Assembly (NCBI GenBank): GCA_013811805.1
Contig: JACCUM010000104.1
Coordinates: 1-23,100 of the forward strand
Direction of reading: 5' to 3'
Length of the DNA: 23,100 nucleotides
Origin: Geodermatophilaceae bacterium
GTDB taxonomy: Bacteria > Actinomycetota > Actinomycetes > Mycobacteriales > Geodermatophilaceae
This document shows positions 7,337-15,513 of this stretch, piece by piece. Made by a program: the position numbers and the translations under genes. The notes beneath the pieces are model-generated. The model saw only the letters and a list, made by a program, of their open reading frames with translations. It did not search any database and was not told the origin of the DNA. Each line of letters opens with the position of its first letter. The first letter of the stretch is position 1.

Positions 7337-8359
7337 GTGAGCCGTCGACTTGGCACCTTGTTGGTGGGCGCCGCTCTGCTGCTCACCCTCGGCGGCCTCG
7401 GAGCGCTGCTACCCGTGCCGTACGTCGCGCTGACTCCAGGTCCGACCTACGACACCTTGGGCGAAGGCCCCAGCGGAAACCCGATCATCACCGTCACCGG
7501 GACCGAGACCAACGACACCAGCGGGTTGTTGAGCCTGACAACGGTGGCCGTGTATGACCGGATCGACTTCTTCACCGCCCTGCAGGGTTGGTTCGACGAC
7601 GAGGTCGCGATCGTGCCGCGCGAGGAGATCTACCCGCCCGATCAGTCCGAGGACGAGGTCGACGAAGCCAACCGGGCCGACTTCCTGAACTCCCAGCAGT
7701 CCGCCGAACAGGCAGCCTTCGACGAACTCGGCTTCCCGCGCAAAGTCGTCGTGCAGGAACTCAGCGCCGATTCGCCGTCCCAGGGCCGGCTGCGAGCCGG
7801 GGACGCCATCGAATCGATCGACGGCCGGGCCACCCCGGATCTGGCCGCCGTGGCCGATGTCCTGACCGCCATCCCCCCTGGTAGCACCGTGGACGTGGTA
7901 CGGACCCGCCTCGACCGCGAGTCCACCGTCTCGATCACCACCGGCGAGGCGACCGACCGGGAGGGGTCGGTGCTCGGGGTCCTCGTGTCCGACGCGCGCT
8001 CGGCACCGTTCGACGTGGAGATCCGGGTCGACGAGGTCGGCGGTCCCTCGGCCGGGCTGATGCTCACCCTCGGCATTCTCGATCTCGTCGGGGATGACGA
8101 CCTCACCGGCGGGGACCCGATCTTCGGAACCGGCACGATCGACAATGAGGGTGTGGTCGGTCCGATCGGTGGCATCAGATTGAAGATGATCGCGGCCGAC
8201 GACCTCGACGCCGAGATCTTCCTCGTGCCCGAAGCGAACTGCGCAGAGGCGCTGCTCCAGGTGCCCGAGGGACTCGGCCTGGCCAGCGTTGCAACGCTCG
8301 ACGAAGCGCTCAGCGCACTGGCCGACGTCCGCGCGGGACGGGCACCACCGTCATGCTGA
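7337..8359 (+). CDS. YlbL-type membrane-anchored PDZ and Lon-like Ser-Lys protease
   Basis: A 340-residue protein of the YlbL family. One N-terminal membrane anchor (about 5-31) is followed by an extracytoplasmic region, a PDZ domain (about 135-205) with GRLRAGDAIESIDG, and a C-terminal S16 Lon-type proteolytic domain. The Ser-Lys dyad is S238 in GGPSAGLM and K283 in GGIRLKM, both present, so it should be active as an ATP-independent protease outside the membrane. GTG 7337 was used because the signal anchor starts right after it; the ribosome site is weak (GCGGG). UPF0182 follows 145 bases downstream in the same direction, a conserved actinobacterial pairing. Confidence 0.92.
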   Translation: MSRRLGTLLVGAALLLTLGGLGALLPVPYVALTPGPTYDTLGEGPSGNPIITVTGTETNDTSGLLSLTTVAVYDRIDFFTALQGWFDDEVAIVPREEIYPPDQSEDEVDEANRADFLNSQQSAEQAAFDELGFPRKVVVQELSADSPSQGRLRAGDAIESIDGRATPDLAAVADVLTAIPPGSTVDVVRTRLDRESTVSITTGEATDREGSVLGVLVSDARSAPFDVEIRVDEVGGPSAGLMLTLGILDLVGDDDLTGGDPIFGTGTIDNEGVVGPIGGIRLKMIAADDLDAEIFLVPEANCAEALLQVPEGLGLASVATLDEALSALADVRAGRAPPSC

Positions 8360-8504
8360 GGTCGATGGCGCACTCTCAGGTCACGATCGGGTGTGGCCGG
8401 GAACCCCGTACCCGTTCCTGTAGTTCTCTTAGCGGGCCGCCTTGTGAGGCGTTCCCAGCAGCGCCGTTGTCCATGTGCACGACCCTCTCCCAGGAGCCTT
8501 ACCC

Positions 8505-11444
8505 GTGACGATGCGGTCTCCCCTTCCGGTGCCGACCCTTTCTCGACGTGCGAAGGTCGTGCTCGGCGCGGCCGGGGTGCTCATCGCCTTGTTCGTCGTC
8601 GTCGGCACGCTCACCGGTGTCTACGTCGACTTCCTGTGGTTCGAGGAGACCGGGTTCACCGATGTGTTCTGGACCGAGATCCAGACCCGGGCACTGCTGT
8701 TCGCGCTGGCGGCGATCGCCATGGGTGCCATCGTCGCGCTGAACCTCTATCTGGCCTATCGGTTCAAGCCCGCCTTCCGTCCGATGTCCTTGGAGCAGCA
8801 AAACCTCGAGCGTTACCGGCGCAGCGTCGAGCCGCGGCGCAAGCTGGCCATCATCACTGGCAGCTTGGTCCTGGCGCTGTTCGCCGGCTTCACCGCGCAG
8901 GGCAGCTGGCAGACCTGGCTGCTGTGGCGCAACGGGCAACAGTTCGGCACCACGGATGCGCAGTTCGGCCGCGACATCTCCTTCTTCGCCTTTGACTACC
9001 CGTTCTACCGATTCCTGCTCGGATTCGCCTTTGCGATCGTGCTGCTGTCCCTGATCGCGGCGGCCGGCACGCACTACCTCTTCGGTGGGATCCGGTTGCA
9101 GACCCCAGGGCAGAAGTTGTCGGTGGCTGCGCGGGTGCACCTGTCGGTGCTGCTCGGAATCTTCGTTCTGCTCAAGGCAATTGCGTACTACCTCGACCGC
9201 TACGGCCTGGTCTACTCCGACCGGGGCGAAGTGTTCACCGGAGCCTCCTATACCGACGTCAATGCCCTGCTGCCGGCCAAGACCATCCTGATGTTCGTCG
9301 CCGTCATCTGCGCGGTGGCGATGCTGGCCAACATCCTGGTGAAGAACTTCGTTCTCCCGGCCGTCGCGCTGGTCCTGCTCATGCTGACCAGCCTGGTCAT
9401 CGGGGTCGCGTTCCCGGCGATCATGCAGCAGTTCTTCGTCCAGCCCAGCGCCAACCAGCGCGAGGCGGACTTCATCGAGCGCGCCATCGAAGCGACCCGC
9501 GAGGCGTACGGGATCACCGACGTGGACTACGTGGATTACACCCAGGACCCTGGGACCGCGGCCACACCCGAGGAACTGCGCAACGACACCGAGACCATCC
9601 CCAATGCCCGGCTCCTGGACCCGAACGTGCTCTCGGCGACCTTCACTGCGCGTCAGCAGATCCGCAATGTCTATGGCTTCCCGGAAAAGCTGGACATCGA
9701 CCGGTACACGATCGACGGGGTCACCCAGGACTATGTGGTCGCCGTACGTGAACTTGACATCAACGCGCTTACCGGAAGCCAGACCAACTGGATCAACCAG
9801 CACACGGTCTTCACGCATGGGAACGGTTTCGTCGCCGCGCCGGCCAATACGGTGGTTGCCGGGGCGGAGGGTGGCGAACCGGACTTCACCACCCTGGACC
9901 TGCCGGTTCGCGGCAACATCGAGGTGGAGCAGTCCCGGGTCTACTACGGGGAGTTATTCGACGAGACCTACTCGGTCGTCGGGGCTCCGGAAGGCTCAGA
10001 GCCGCGGGAGTTCGACCGGCCCGAGGGTGGTGGCGGCTCGGAGGACCCGACCAACTCCACCTACGACGGAGAAGGTGGGGTGTCGGTGGGCAGTCTGTTC
10101 CGCCAACTGGTCTTCGCCATCGAGTACCGCGAACGCAACTTCCTGCTGTCGGGTGAGCTCAACGACGAGTCCCGGGTGATGTACATCCGCGATCCGCGCG
10201 ACCGCGTCGAGAAGGCGGCCCCGTTCCTGGAGATGGACGGTGATCCGTATCCGGCGGTGATCGACGGCCGGATCGTGTGGATCCTGGATGGGTACACCAC
10301 GCTGAACAGCTACCCGTACTCGTTCGAGCAAGAGCTCGGAGAGGTGACTCAGGACTCGCTGACCGGTCAGGGCACCACTGCGCTGGCCAACGACCAGGTC
10401 AACTACATCAGGAACTCGGTCAAGGCCACCGTGGACGCCTTCGACGGCACCGTGACGCTCTACCAGTTCGACACCGAGGATCCGGTGTTGGCCACCTGGA
10501 TGTCGGCGTTCCCGGATCTGATCTCACCGGAGACCGAAATCAGCGACGAGCTGCGGGAACATTTCCGCTATCCGGAGGATCTGTTCAAGGTCCAGCGCGA
10601 TCTGTTGACCAAGTATCACGTGGATGATCCGGTGGCCTTCTTTAACTCCGACGACTTCTGGCAGGTCCCAGACGATCCGACCGATGACACCTCGACTGAT
10701 GTTCAGCCGCCGTACTACATCCTCGCCCAACGACCTGGCGACGACGCGGCGAGCTTCCAACTGACCAGTGCGCTGAACGCATTGGAACGGGAGAACCTGT
10801 CCGCGTTCGTCTCGGCATCCTCCGATCCGGAGAACTACGGGGAGCTCCAGGTCCTGCGATTACCGGGCGATACGCCCTATCGAGGGCCGCAACAGGTGCA
10901 GCAGGCCTTCATCACCAACAACGAGGTCAGACCGGACCTGACCCTGTTCGACTCCGATGAGTCCAATGCCGTGTTCGGCAATCTGCTGACCTTGCCGATC
11001 GGAGATGGCGGATTGCTCTACATCGAGCCGCTGTATGTGCAGGGCACCGGGGAGAACGGGTTCCCGTTGTTGCAGAAGGTCCTGGTCAATTTCGCCGGCG
11101 ATGTGGGCTACGCCGACACCCTGGCTGAGGCCTTGGACGAAGTCTTCGGACCCGGCGCGGGGGAGGGGGCCGCCGACGGCGGCGCGGACCCGGCTCCCAC
11201 GGATCCGGGTGCGCCAACGCCATCGCCCACGCCGAGTCCGGATCCGGGGACGCCCGTCGAGTGCGACCAGGCATCCGTGGCAGCGGCGGCAGCCGACATC
11301 AGTGCCGCTCTGGATGCCCTGGCCGCAGCGCAGCAGTCCGGTGACTTCGCCGGGATCGGTACGGCGCAGTCGGCACTGGCTGCAGCCACCGACGCCTATA
11401 CAGCGGCCTACGAAGCATGCGGAGGGGCCGACGGCGGCGGCTAG
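8505..11444 (+). CDS. UPF0182 (COG1615) large membrane protein
   Basis: A 979-residue UPF0182 protein. The N-terminal third has about seven membrane helices, from VLGAAGVLIALFVVVG near residue 18 to ALVLLMLTSLVIGVAF before residue 310. It is followed by a long, acidic, aromatic-rich domain that probably lies outside the membrane. The tail holds a Pro/Thr/Ser linker with PTDPGAPTPSPTPSPD and an Ala-rich helix with two cysteines. Function is unknown. GTG 8505 has AGGAG about 8 bases upstream; GTG 8475 would add ten residues without a better site. It follows the YlbL gene, and a protease-substrate or quality-control link is inference from conserved adjacency only. Confidence 0.92.
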   Translation: MTMRSPLPVPTLSRRAKVVLGAAGVLIALFVVVGTLTGVYVDFLWFEETGFTDVFWTEIQTRALLFALAAIAMGAIVALNLYLAYRFKPAFRPMSLEQQNLERYRRSVEPRRKLAIITGSLVLALFAGFTAQGSWQTWLLWRNGQQFGTTDAQFGRDISFFAFDYPFYRFLLGFAFAIVLLSLIAAAGTHYLFGGIRLQTPGQKLSVAARVHLSVLLGIFVLLKAIAYYLDRYGLVYSDRGEVFTGASYTDVNALLPAKTILMFVAVICAVAMLANILVKNFVLPAVALVLLMLTSLVIGVAFPAIMQQFFVQPSANQREADFIERAIEATREAYGITDVDYVDYTQDPGTAATPEELRNDTETIPNARLLDPNVLSATFTARQQIRNVYGFPEKLDIDRYTIDGVTQDYVVAVRELDINALTGSQTNWINQHTVFTHGNGFVAAPANTVVAGAEGGEPDFTTLDLPVRGNIEVEQSRVYYGELFDETYSVVGAPEGSEPREFDRPEGGGGSEDPTNSTYDGEGGVSVGSLFRQLVFAIEYRERNFLLSGELNDESRVMYIRDPRDRVEKAAPFLEMDGDPYPAVIDGRIVWILDGYTTLNSYPYSFEQELGEVTQDSLTGQGTTALANDQVNYIRNSVKATVDAFDGTVTLYQFDTEDPVLATWMSAFPDLISPETEISDELREHFRYPEDLFKVQRDLLTKYHVDDPVAFFNSDDFWQVPDDPTDDTSTDVQPPYYILAQRPGDDAASFQLTSALNALERENLSAFVSASSDPENYGELQVLRLPGDTPYRGPQQVQQAFITNNEVRPDLTLFDSDESNAVFGNLLTLPIGDGGLLYIEPLYVQGTGENGFPLLQKVLVNFAGDVGYADTLAEALDEVFGPGAGEGAADGGADPAPTDPGAPTPSPTPSPDPGTPVECDQASVAAAAADISAALDALAAAQQSGDFAGIGTAQSALAAATDAYTAAYEACGGADGGG

Positions 11445-11465
11445 CGACGGCAGCCGCCGGAGAAG

Positions 11466-11525
11466 TTGATCATCGGCAAACGAGGGGTTTTCTGGCTGGA
11501 TAATCCGCTGTTTGCCGATGATCAA
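11466..11525. repeat. Perfect 16-bp inverted repeat with 28-base spacer
   Basis: The arms TTGATCATCGGCAAAC (11466-11481) and GTTTGCCGATGATCAA (11510-11525) are exact reverse complements. The spacer holds GGGGTTTT. It lies 21 bases after the UPF0182 stop and before the tRNA promoter. It may act as a transcription terminator, or be a short dispersed palindromic element; its AT content is higher than the flanks. Only this copy was noticed in the window. Confidence 0.6.
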
Positions 11526-11543
11526 GTGAGGCTCGTACCCCGG

Positions 11544-11574
11544 TTGTGGCGAAGTGTCGCGGGGTGCCTAGACT
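11544..11574 (+). promoter_or_regulatory. Probable sigma-A-type promoter of the initiator tRNA
   Basis: TTGTGG at 11544-11549 and TAGACT at 11569-11574 resemble -35 and -10 boxes with a 19-base spacer. Transcription would begin a few bases before the mature tRNA 5' end at 11587. The -10 is good; the spacer is slightly long. Confidence 0.45.
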
Positions 11575-11586
11575 GGGTACTACCGA

Positions 11587-11663
11587 CGCGGGGTGGAGCA
11601 GCTCGGTAGCTCGCTGGGCTCATAACCCAGAGGTCGCAGGTTCAAATCCTGCCCCCGCTACCA
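11587..11663 (+). tRNA. Initiator tRNA-fMet (anticodon CAT), CCA encoded
   Basis: A 77-base cloverleaf. The acceptor arms CGCGGGG and CCCCGCT leave the first position (C1 against U72) unpaired. The D-arm is GAGCAGCTCGGTAGCTC. The anticodon stem carries three consecutive G-C pairs (GGG/CCC) around CTCATAA. The T-stem is GCAGG/CCTGC and the encoded 3' end is A-CCA. The unpaired 1-72 position and the three G-C pairs are the recognised marks of the bacterial initiator rather than elongator tRNA-Met. Confidence 0.97.
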
Positions 11664-11668
11664 CGTCG

Positions 11669-11702
11669 AGAGGCCCCCGGACCCGATGGTTCGGGGGCCT
11701 CT
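11669..11702 (+). terminator. Terminator of the tRNA-fMet gene
   Basis: A 15-bp stem, 11669-11683 with 11688-11702, contains one G-U pair and a 4-base loop, and starts 5 bases after the tRNA CCA. It is GC-rich at the centre and lacks a long T-tract. It separates the tRNA from the membrane protein gene. Confidence 0.8.
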
Positions 11703-11753
11703 GCTACGTGTCACCGGGGCGCAGCCTTCCCAGCCTGGCGACCATTCGGCACC

Positions 11754-12446
11754 ATGCAGGGCGTGGCCACCAGAGCGGACACAACAGCGTCCCGGCAATC
11801 CGCGACAGCGGTATGGCCCTGGGCGTTCATCGCAGGCGGCGTGCTGTTCCTCCTAGGCGGGATGCTGCATCCCGGGGAGGACTCCAGCTTGCCCGAAGAG
11901 GAGGCGACCGCCGAGTTCATCGGCGCGGGCACCTGGGTCCCGGCCCACGCCTTGATCGTCGCCGGCACGATCGGCTTCATGATCGGCCTCTTCGCCCTGG
12001 CTCGAAGCTCGATGCCGTTGTCCCCTGCTGCCCGACGGGCGGCGTGGGTGGCGGCTCTCGCGGCGGTGCTGCTCGTCGTCGAGGGCGCCTTCCACCTGGC
12101 TGCTTTCGTCGACGAAGACGCCGCGCGGTCCGGTGCGGCCACCCCGGTGCTGAGCACTCACATGGTGATGAGCCTGATCATCTATCCGCTGTTCACCCTC
12201 GCCCTGGCCGCGCTCGCGTTGCTCAGCGGGCGCACGTTGACGCACCCGGTGGTCGGAGTCCTCGGCGCTATTGGCGCAATCGCCTTCGGTGTTGCCCCGG
12301 CATTGGTCGGACCCGCCGGCATCGATTCGCTCGCCGTCTTGTTCGGCGTCGGTGGAATCCTGATGTCGTTGTGGTTCATCGTGGTCGGGGTGAGCGCCCT
12401 GATTTCCGCTTCGTCCCGTCGCCGTACGGCCGCGTTACCTTCCTGA
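11754..12446 (+). CDS. Hypothetical six-helix membrane protein
   Basis: A 230-residue protein I do not recognise. It shows about six hydrophobic helices, near residues 23-42, 62-83, 96-120, 132-158, 165-188 and 193-215. The first loop contains MLHPGEDSSLPEEEATAEF, and the C-terminus is basic (SSRRRT). The spacing resembles DUF4386- or TspO-like small membrane proteins, but no diagnostic motif is present. ATG 11754 has no convincing ribosome site; a GTG lies three codons in. Its last 12 bases overlap the 3' end of the convergent cupin gene. Confidence 0.75.
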   Translation: MQGVATRADTTASRQSATAVWPWAFIAGGVLFLLGGMLHPGEDSSLPEEEATAEFIGAGTWVPAHALIVAGTIGFMIGLFALARSSMPLSPAARRAAWVAALAAVLLVVEGAFHLAAFVDEDAARSGAATPVLSTHMVMSLIIYPLFTLALAALALLSGRTLTHPVVGVLGAIGAIAFGVAPALVGPAGIDSLAVLFGVGGILMSLWFIVVGVSALISASSRRRTAALPS

Positions 12447-12920
12447 GCGCGGAGTCTCTCTCGGCGCGCCTTCGTGTAGCGGGTCACGCCAGAGCACTTC
12501 GGTAGGATCCTCGATGCCGGCGATGTCCAGGTTGACCACCACCGGTTCCTGACCGCTGCGAGTCAGCACACAGACCAAGGGCTCGTCGGCTGAGGCGTTG
12601 ATCTCCTGGTGCGGAACGTGCGGTGGTACGTGGATGAAGGCACCTGGACCAGCCTCGGCCGTGTACTCGAGCCGCTCACCCCATCGCATGCGGGCCCGGC
12701 CGCTGACGACGTAGATGACACTTTCCACCTCACCGTGATGGTGCGCACCGGTTTTGGCGTTCGGTTCGATGGTCACGGTGCCGGCCCACAGTGCGGTGGC
12801 TCCGGTACGTGCGTACGAGATCGCCGCCGCGCGCCGCATTCCCGCTGTCTGTGGAGTGTTCGTGTCGAGGGAATCCGCAGGTACGACGTGGACTCCGTCG
12901 TGGCGCCAGCGATCGGTCAT
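12435..12920 (-). CDS. Cupin-domain protein
   Basis: A 161-residue single-domain cupin. Motif 1 provides H60, H62 and E66 (AHHHGEVESVIYVVSG) and motif 2 provides H104 in PPHVPHQEIN, the standard 3-His/1-Glu metal site. It is preceded by strands with WAGTVTIEPNAKTGAHHH. Such proteins range from dioxygenases and isomerases to small-molecule sensors, and the substrate is not predictable. The proline-rich C-terminal tail (about 130-161) is outside the barrel. ATG 12920 fits the domain, although no good ribosome site precedes it. It overlaps the convergent membrane protein by 12 bases at the 3' end. Confidence 0.88.
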   Translation of the reverse strand: MTDRWRHDGVHVVPADSLDTNTPQTAGMRRAAAISYARTGATALWAGTVTIEPNAKTGAHHHGEVESVIYVVSGRARMRWGERLEYTAEAGPGAFIHVPPHVPHQEINASADEPLVCVLTRSGQEPVVVNLDIAGIEDPTEVLWRDPLHEGAPRETPRSGR

Positions 12921-12944
12921 GGTGGACGATAGATTGCCGCATTC

Positions 12945-13199
12945 CTAACCGTGTTTCCAGTGGTGCGAGAGTGAAGGTTGTTGGGCGAAGGTCTCGCAGT
13001 GCCCGATCATCATCGCCTCCCCTGAGGCGGCCACACCGGGACCGAGATCATCGGGCAGGTCTTCGACACTGCGGATGATGACCCGCGCCTGAGTCAGCGA
13101 TACATCACCAGCTGCCATCGCCACCGAGGTGGCAGCAAACCCGCGCCGCAGCGAGCGGCTGGCTCGGACCAGCCGCTGTCCTGGTGCGAGGCCCATCAC
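12945..13199 (-). pseudogene. DUF222 (13E12-type) fragment, middle of an HNH endonuclease-like protein
   Basis: About 84 residues containing AAGDVSLTQARVIIRSVEDL and GEAMMIGHCETF, which match the DUF222 region of actinobacterial 13E12-repeat HNH proteins. The usual N-terminus is missing upstream of 13199 and the frame ends early at 12945, so this is a remnant. The HNH end of a similar protein lies immediately beyond, at 13203, on the opposite strand. The two pieces therefore meet head to head near 13200, suggesting an inversion or two independent insertions. Confidence 0.72.
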
Positions 13200-13202
13200 A
13201 TC

Positions 13203-13407
13203 CGCATCACATCCTCGGCTGGCACCAGGGCGGGCGGACTGACCAGAGCAACGGTGTGCTCCTCTGCGGCTATCACCACCGCGAGATCGAACACGGTGGT
13301 TGGCAGGTCTTCATCCGCGATAGCCGAGCCCGGTTCCGGCCACCAGTCTGAATCGACCCACAACGAAAGCCCTGCTCAACCCTATGCACCACCCGCCGCC
13401 GACCTAA
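13203..13407 (+). pseudogene. HNH domain and C-terminal tail of a DUF222/HNH endonuclease-like protein
   Basis: The plus strand from 13203 reads HHILGWHQGGRTDQSNG, then VLLCGYHHREIEHGGWQV and FRPPV, a typical DUF222-associated HNH module with H, N and H positions intact. TGA then falls where Trp is expected in the PPxWIDP motif. A one-base shift further on restores LLNPMHHPPPT and a natural stop at 13405-13407. The zinc-type cysteine and residues before HH are missing at the 13200 breakpoint. With truncation, nonsense and frameshift together, it cannot encode a working nuclease. Confidence 0.7.
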
Positions 13408-13925
13408 CCTGCTTGCGGCTCGGCGATCCGGGAATCCAGGGCGCGCTGGTCACTTTCGGCGGCCGCACTGACTCGGCGCAATGTCTCCATCATGCCGCGA
13501 CGAAGATCGCCGCGGCGGTCGCGGTTGCCGAACAGCTTCTCGATGACGAACCAGCCGAGCCGACTCACCGGTTCCAAGACCGTGTAGGACTCCGTCAGCC
13601 GCGTTCGGCTGCCTTCGGGCTCGAGCAGGTAGCGCCAGATGATGGTGCCGGCGAACTTCTCGGTACGGCTGAAGGCGAACTCCCGTCCTGGGTCGGCGAC
13701 GGTCACGACGGGAGTGTTGTTCCACGACGGCCGCCGGGGGTTGGTCTTGTTCGTCGCCTTGAACCGCGCGCCGACCGCCGGCCCGGTAGCGCCGTCGAGC
13801 CATGAGCAGCTGATGATCTCCGGGCTGAACTCCGGTGTCCGCGTGACGTCGGAAATGAGTGCGTAGACGACATCGGGTCGCGCATCGATGGTTACGGACA
13901 CCTCGTCACGATCGAGGGTTTGCAT
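13404..13925 (-). CDS. SRPBCC-family (polyketide cyclase/START-like) protein
   Basis: A 173-residue protein with the SRPBCC beginning VSVTIDARPDVVYALISDVTRTPEFSP, the central TGPAVGARFKATNK strand, REFAFSRTEKFAGTIIWRYLLEPE and a long C-terminal helix. The fold forms a hydrophobic ligand pocket, and the ligand is unknown. ATG 13925 is preceded by GAGGAGG about 6 bases away. It starts 20 bases inside the 3' end of the tetR gene, so the two are translationally coupled and probably co-regulated. Its stop codon overlaps the last bases of the HNH remnant on the other strand. Confidence 0.87.
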   Translation of the reverse strand: MQTLDRDEVSVTIDARPDVVYALISDVTRTPEFSPEIISCSWLDGATGPAVGARFKATNKTNPRRPSWNNTPVVTVADPGREFAFSRTEKFAGTIIWRYLLEPEGSRTRLTESYTVLEPVSRLGWFVIEKLFGNRDRRGDLRRGMMETLRRVSAAAESDQRALDSRIAEPQAG

Positions 13926-14586
13926 GGTCGCCTCCTCGGCGTTGGTAGTGGGCTAGGAACATTTCGAAAGCTTCGTCGGTGAGCCGGGTGAAGGCACCGG
14001 TCACGTACGGCATACCTGGCTCGTTGGCCATCTGTTGCGAGACCAGGCCACTCATGACGACCGTGAGCAGGCGAACGGCGTCCGAACTGTCGGCTGCCTC
14101 GTCCAGCTGGCCGAGCCTGACAGCTTCGGCCAACTCGGCGCGCATGTCGCCCATATCGCTCTCACTGGCCTGAAACGTGGTCGGGGAGGGTGCAAACCCC
14201 GGCACCGGCCGCCAGAACATCAGTTGGGCCAACGCCGGGTTGGACACGCACCAGGCCACCGTTGCCCTTGTCGCGGCGCGGAGCCGTTGCACCCCGCGAG
14301 GCAGTTGCTCGATCGCCGTCCAGATGGCTTGATGGTGTGCGGCAAGCCCGCGTGCGAAAGCAAGGTCGTACACGGCATGCAACGAGGGAAAGTACTTGTA
14401 GAGCGACGGACCGCGAATTCCCATGCGTCGAGCCATCTCTGACACGGTCAGCGCACCGACCCCGTGCTCGGTCATGATCTCGAGGGCGTGCTCGAGAGCC
14501 TCGTCAATCGTCCGAGCCCGCTGACGCTGCCGGCGATCAAGGCGCGGTACGGCGCGCTCCGGAGATTGGCTAGAGGTCGTAGCCAT
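13906..14586 (-). CDS. TetR/AcrR-family transcriptional regulator
   Basis: A 226-residue TetR regulator. The N-terminal helix-turn-helix spans about 25-70, with LTVSEMARRMGIRGPSLYKY at 46-65, the classic recognition-helix pattern. The remainder is an all-helical ligand-binding domain (WHG-like, with WRPVPGF near 125). ATG 14586 lies very close to a candidate promoter and operator, so the message may have little or no leader. The downstream SRPBCC gene overlaps it by 20 bases, and the pair likely responds to the same small molecule. Confidence 0.92.
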   Translation of the reverse strand: MATTSSQSPERAVPRLDRRQRQRARTIDEALEHALEIMTEHGVGALTVSEMARRMGIRGPSLYKYFPSLHAVYDLAFARGLAAHHQAIWTAIEQLPRGVQRLRAATRATVAWCVSNPALAQLMFWRPVPGFAPSPTTFQASESDMGDMRAELAEAVRLGQLDEAADSSDAVRLLTVVMSGLVSQQMANEPGMPYVTGAFTRLTDEAFEMFLAHYQRRGGDHANPRS

Positions 14587-14589
14587 GGC

Positions 14590-14620
14590 TACATAGTCAA
14601 GCCTGACTCCTAGTTGTCAA
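14590..14620 (-). promoter_or_regulatory. Candidate promoter and operator of the tetR-SRPBCC pair
   Basis: On the minus strand a TTGACA-like -35 lies at 14620-14615, with TA-rich -10 candidates (ACTATG or TATGTA) at 14597-14590. Between and overlapping them, 14595-14608 is a 14-base near-palindrome, AGTCA-AGCC-TGACT, a plausible self-operator. The -10 assignment is uncertain. Confidence 0.35.
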
Positions 14621-14643
14621 TGTTCAGCTCAACCGCCGTGGCG

Positions 14644-15504
14644 CTACTCGCTCGACTCTGTCGCGGTCTCCTCGGGTTTCGGCTCGTCGTCCTGGGACGG
14701 ATCCCGGGAGAGTAGTTCCAGCACGCCGTCGTGCAGAGGGCCGTTGGTGGCCACAGCGCTTCCTCCAGCCGGACCTTCCGCACCGGACAGATCGGTGAAC
14801 CGGCCTCCGGCCTCGGTGACGATCACCGATGGCGCGGCGAGATCCCAGAGTGAGACTTCGGGCTCGCAGGCGATATCCACGGCGCCCTGCGCGAGGAGCA
14901 TGTAGGACCAGAAGTCGCCGTACGCGCGGGTCCGCCCGACGGAGCGGGTCAGGTGCAGGAAGTTCTCCAACCGGTAGCGCTCAGCCCAGCCGCCGAGGCT
15001 GGAGTACGACAGGAAGGCATCGGGCATCGAGGCGACTGAGGAGACCTCGCAGCGGGATGCGGCACTCAGACTTCGGCCGGTCCACGCGCCACCGTCCTTG
15101 CATGCCCACCAACGACGTTGCAGCCCAGGGGCGGCCACCAGTCCAACCACCACATCGTTCCCGTCCATCAGGGCGATCAGCACAGCCCAGACCGGCACGC
15201 CGCGAACGAAGTTCTTCGTACCGTCGATCGGGTCGATCACCCAGCGACGCGAACCGTGGCCGGATTCGCCGTACTCCTCACCCAGCACCGCATCGCGTGG
15301 CCGTACCCGGGACAGCGTGGATCGCAAAGCGTCTTCGATGGTCCGGTCGACATCAGTGACCGGCGTCTGGTCTGCCTTGGTCGAGATTGTCAGGCCCTGA
15401 GCACGGAAGCGCTCCAGAGCCATCGAGTCGACGCCATCGGCGAGGGCATGGGCCAAGCGCAGGTCCTCAGCGAACCGGCTCGGTCCTCCTGAGGCATCGA
15501 CCAC
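14644..15504 (-). CDS. hisN: Histidinol-phosphatase, inositol-monophosphatase family
   Basis: A 286-residue IMPase-fold protein of the actinobacterial HisN type. It should remove phosphate from L-histidinol phosphate in histidine synthesis, using Mg2+. Metal-site motifs are GEEYG (75-79), DPIDGT (91-96) and WDLAAPSVIVTEAGG (220-234). The disordered acidic tail (about 265-286) is an extension. GTG 15504 lies 9 bases after the rsgA stop, though no clear ribosome site precedes it, so a nearby start such as 15501 cannot be excluded. It is last in the aroA-rsgA-hisN run. Other IMPase substrates are possible, but HisN is the usual occupant of this place. Confidence 0.88.
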   Translation of the reverse strand: MVDASGGPSRFAEDLRLAHALADGVDSMALERFRAQGLTISTKADQTPVTDVDRTIEDALRSTLSRVRPRDAVLGEEYGESGHGSRRWVIDPIDGTKNFVRGVPVWAVLIALMDGNDVVVGLVAAPGLQRRWWACKDGGAWTGRSLSAASRCEVSSVASMPDAFLSYSSLGGWAERYRLENFLHLTRSVGRTRAYGDFWSYMLLAQGAVDIACEPEVSLWDLAAPSVIVTEAGGRFTDLSGAEGPAGGSAVATNGPLHDGVLELLSRDPSQDDEPKPEETATESSE

Positions 15505-15513
15505 GCGCGAACG

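Noticed and set aside
8499..9818. A 439-codon minus-strand open frame
   Set aside because: It is antisense to the membrane region of UPF0182, whose helices and start are clear.
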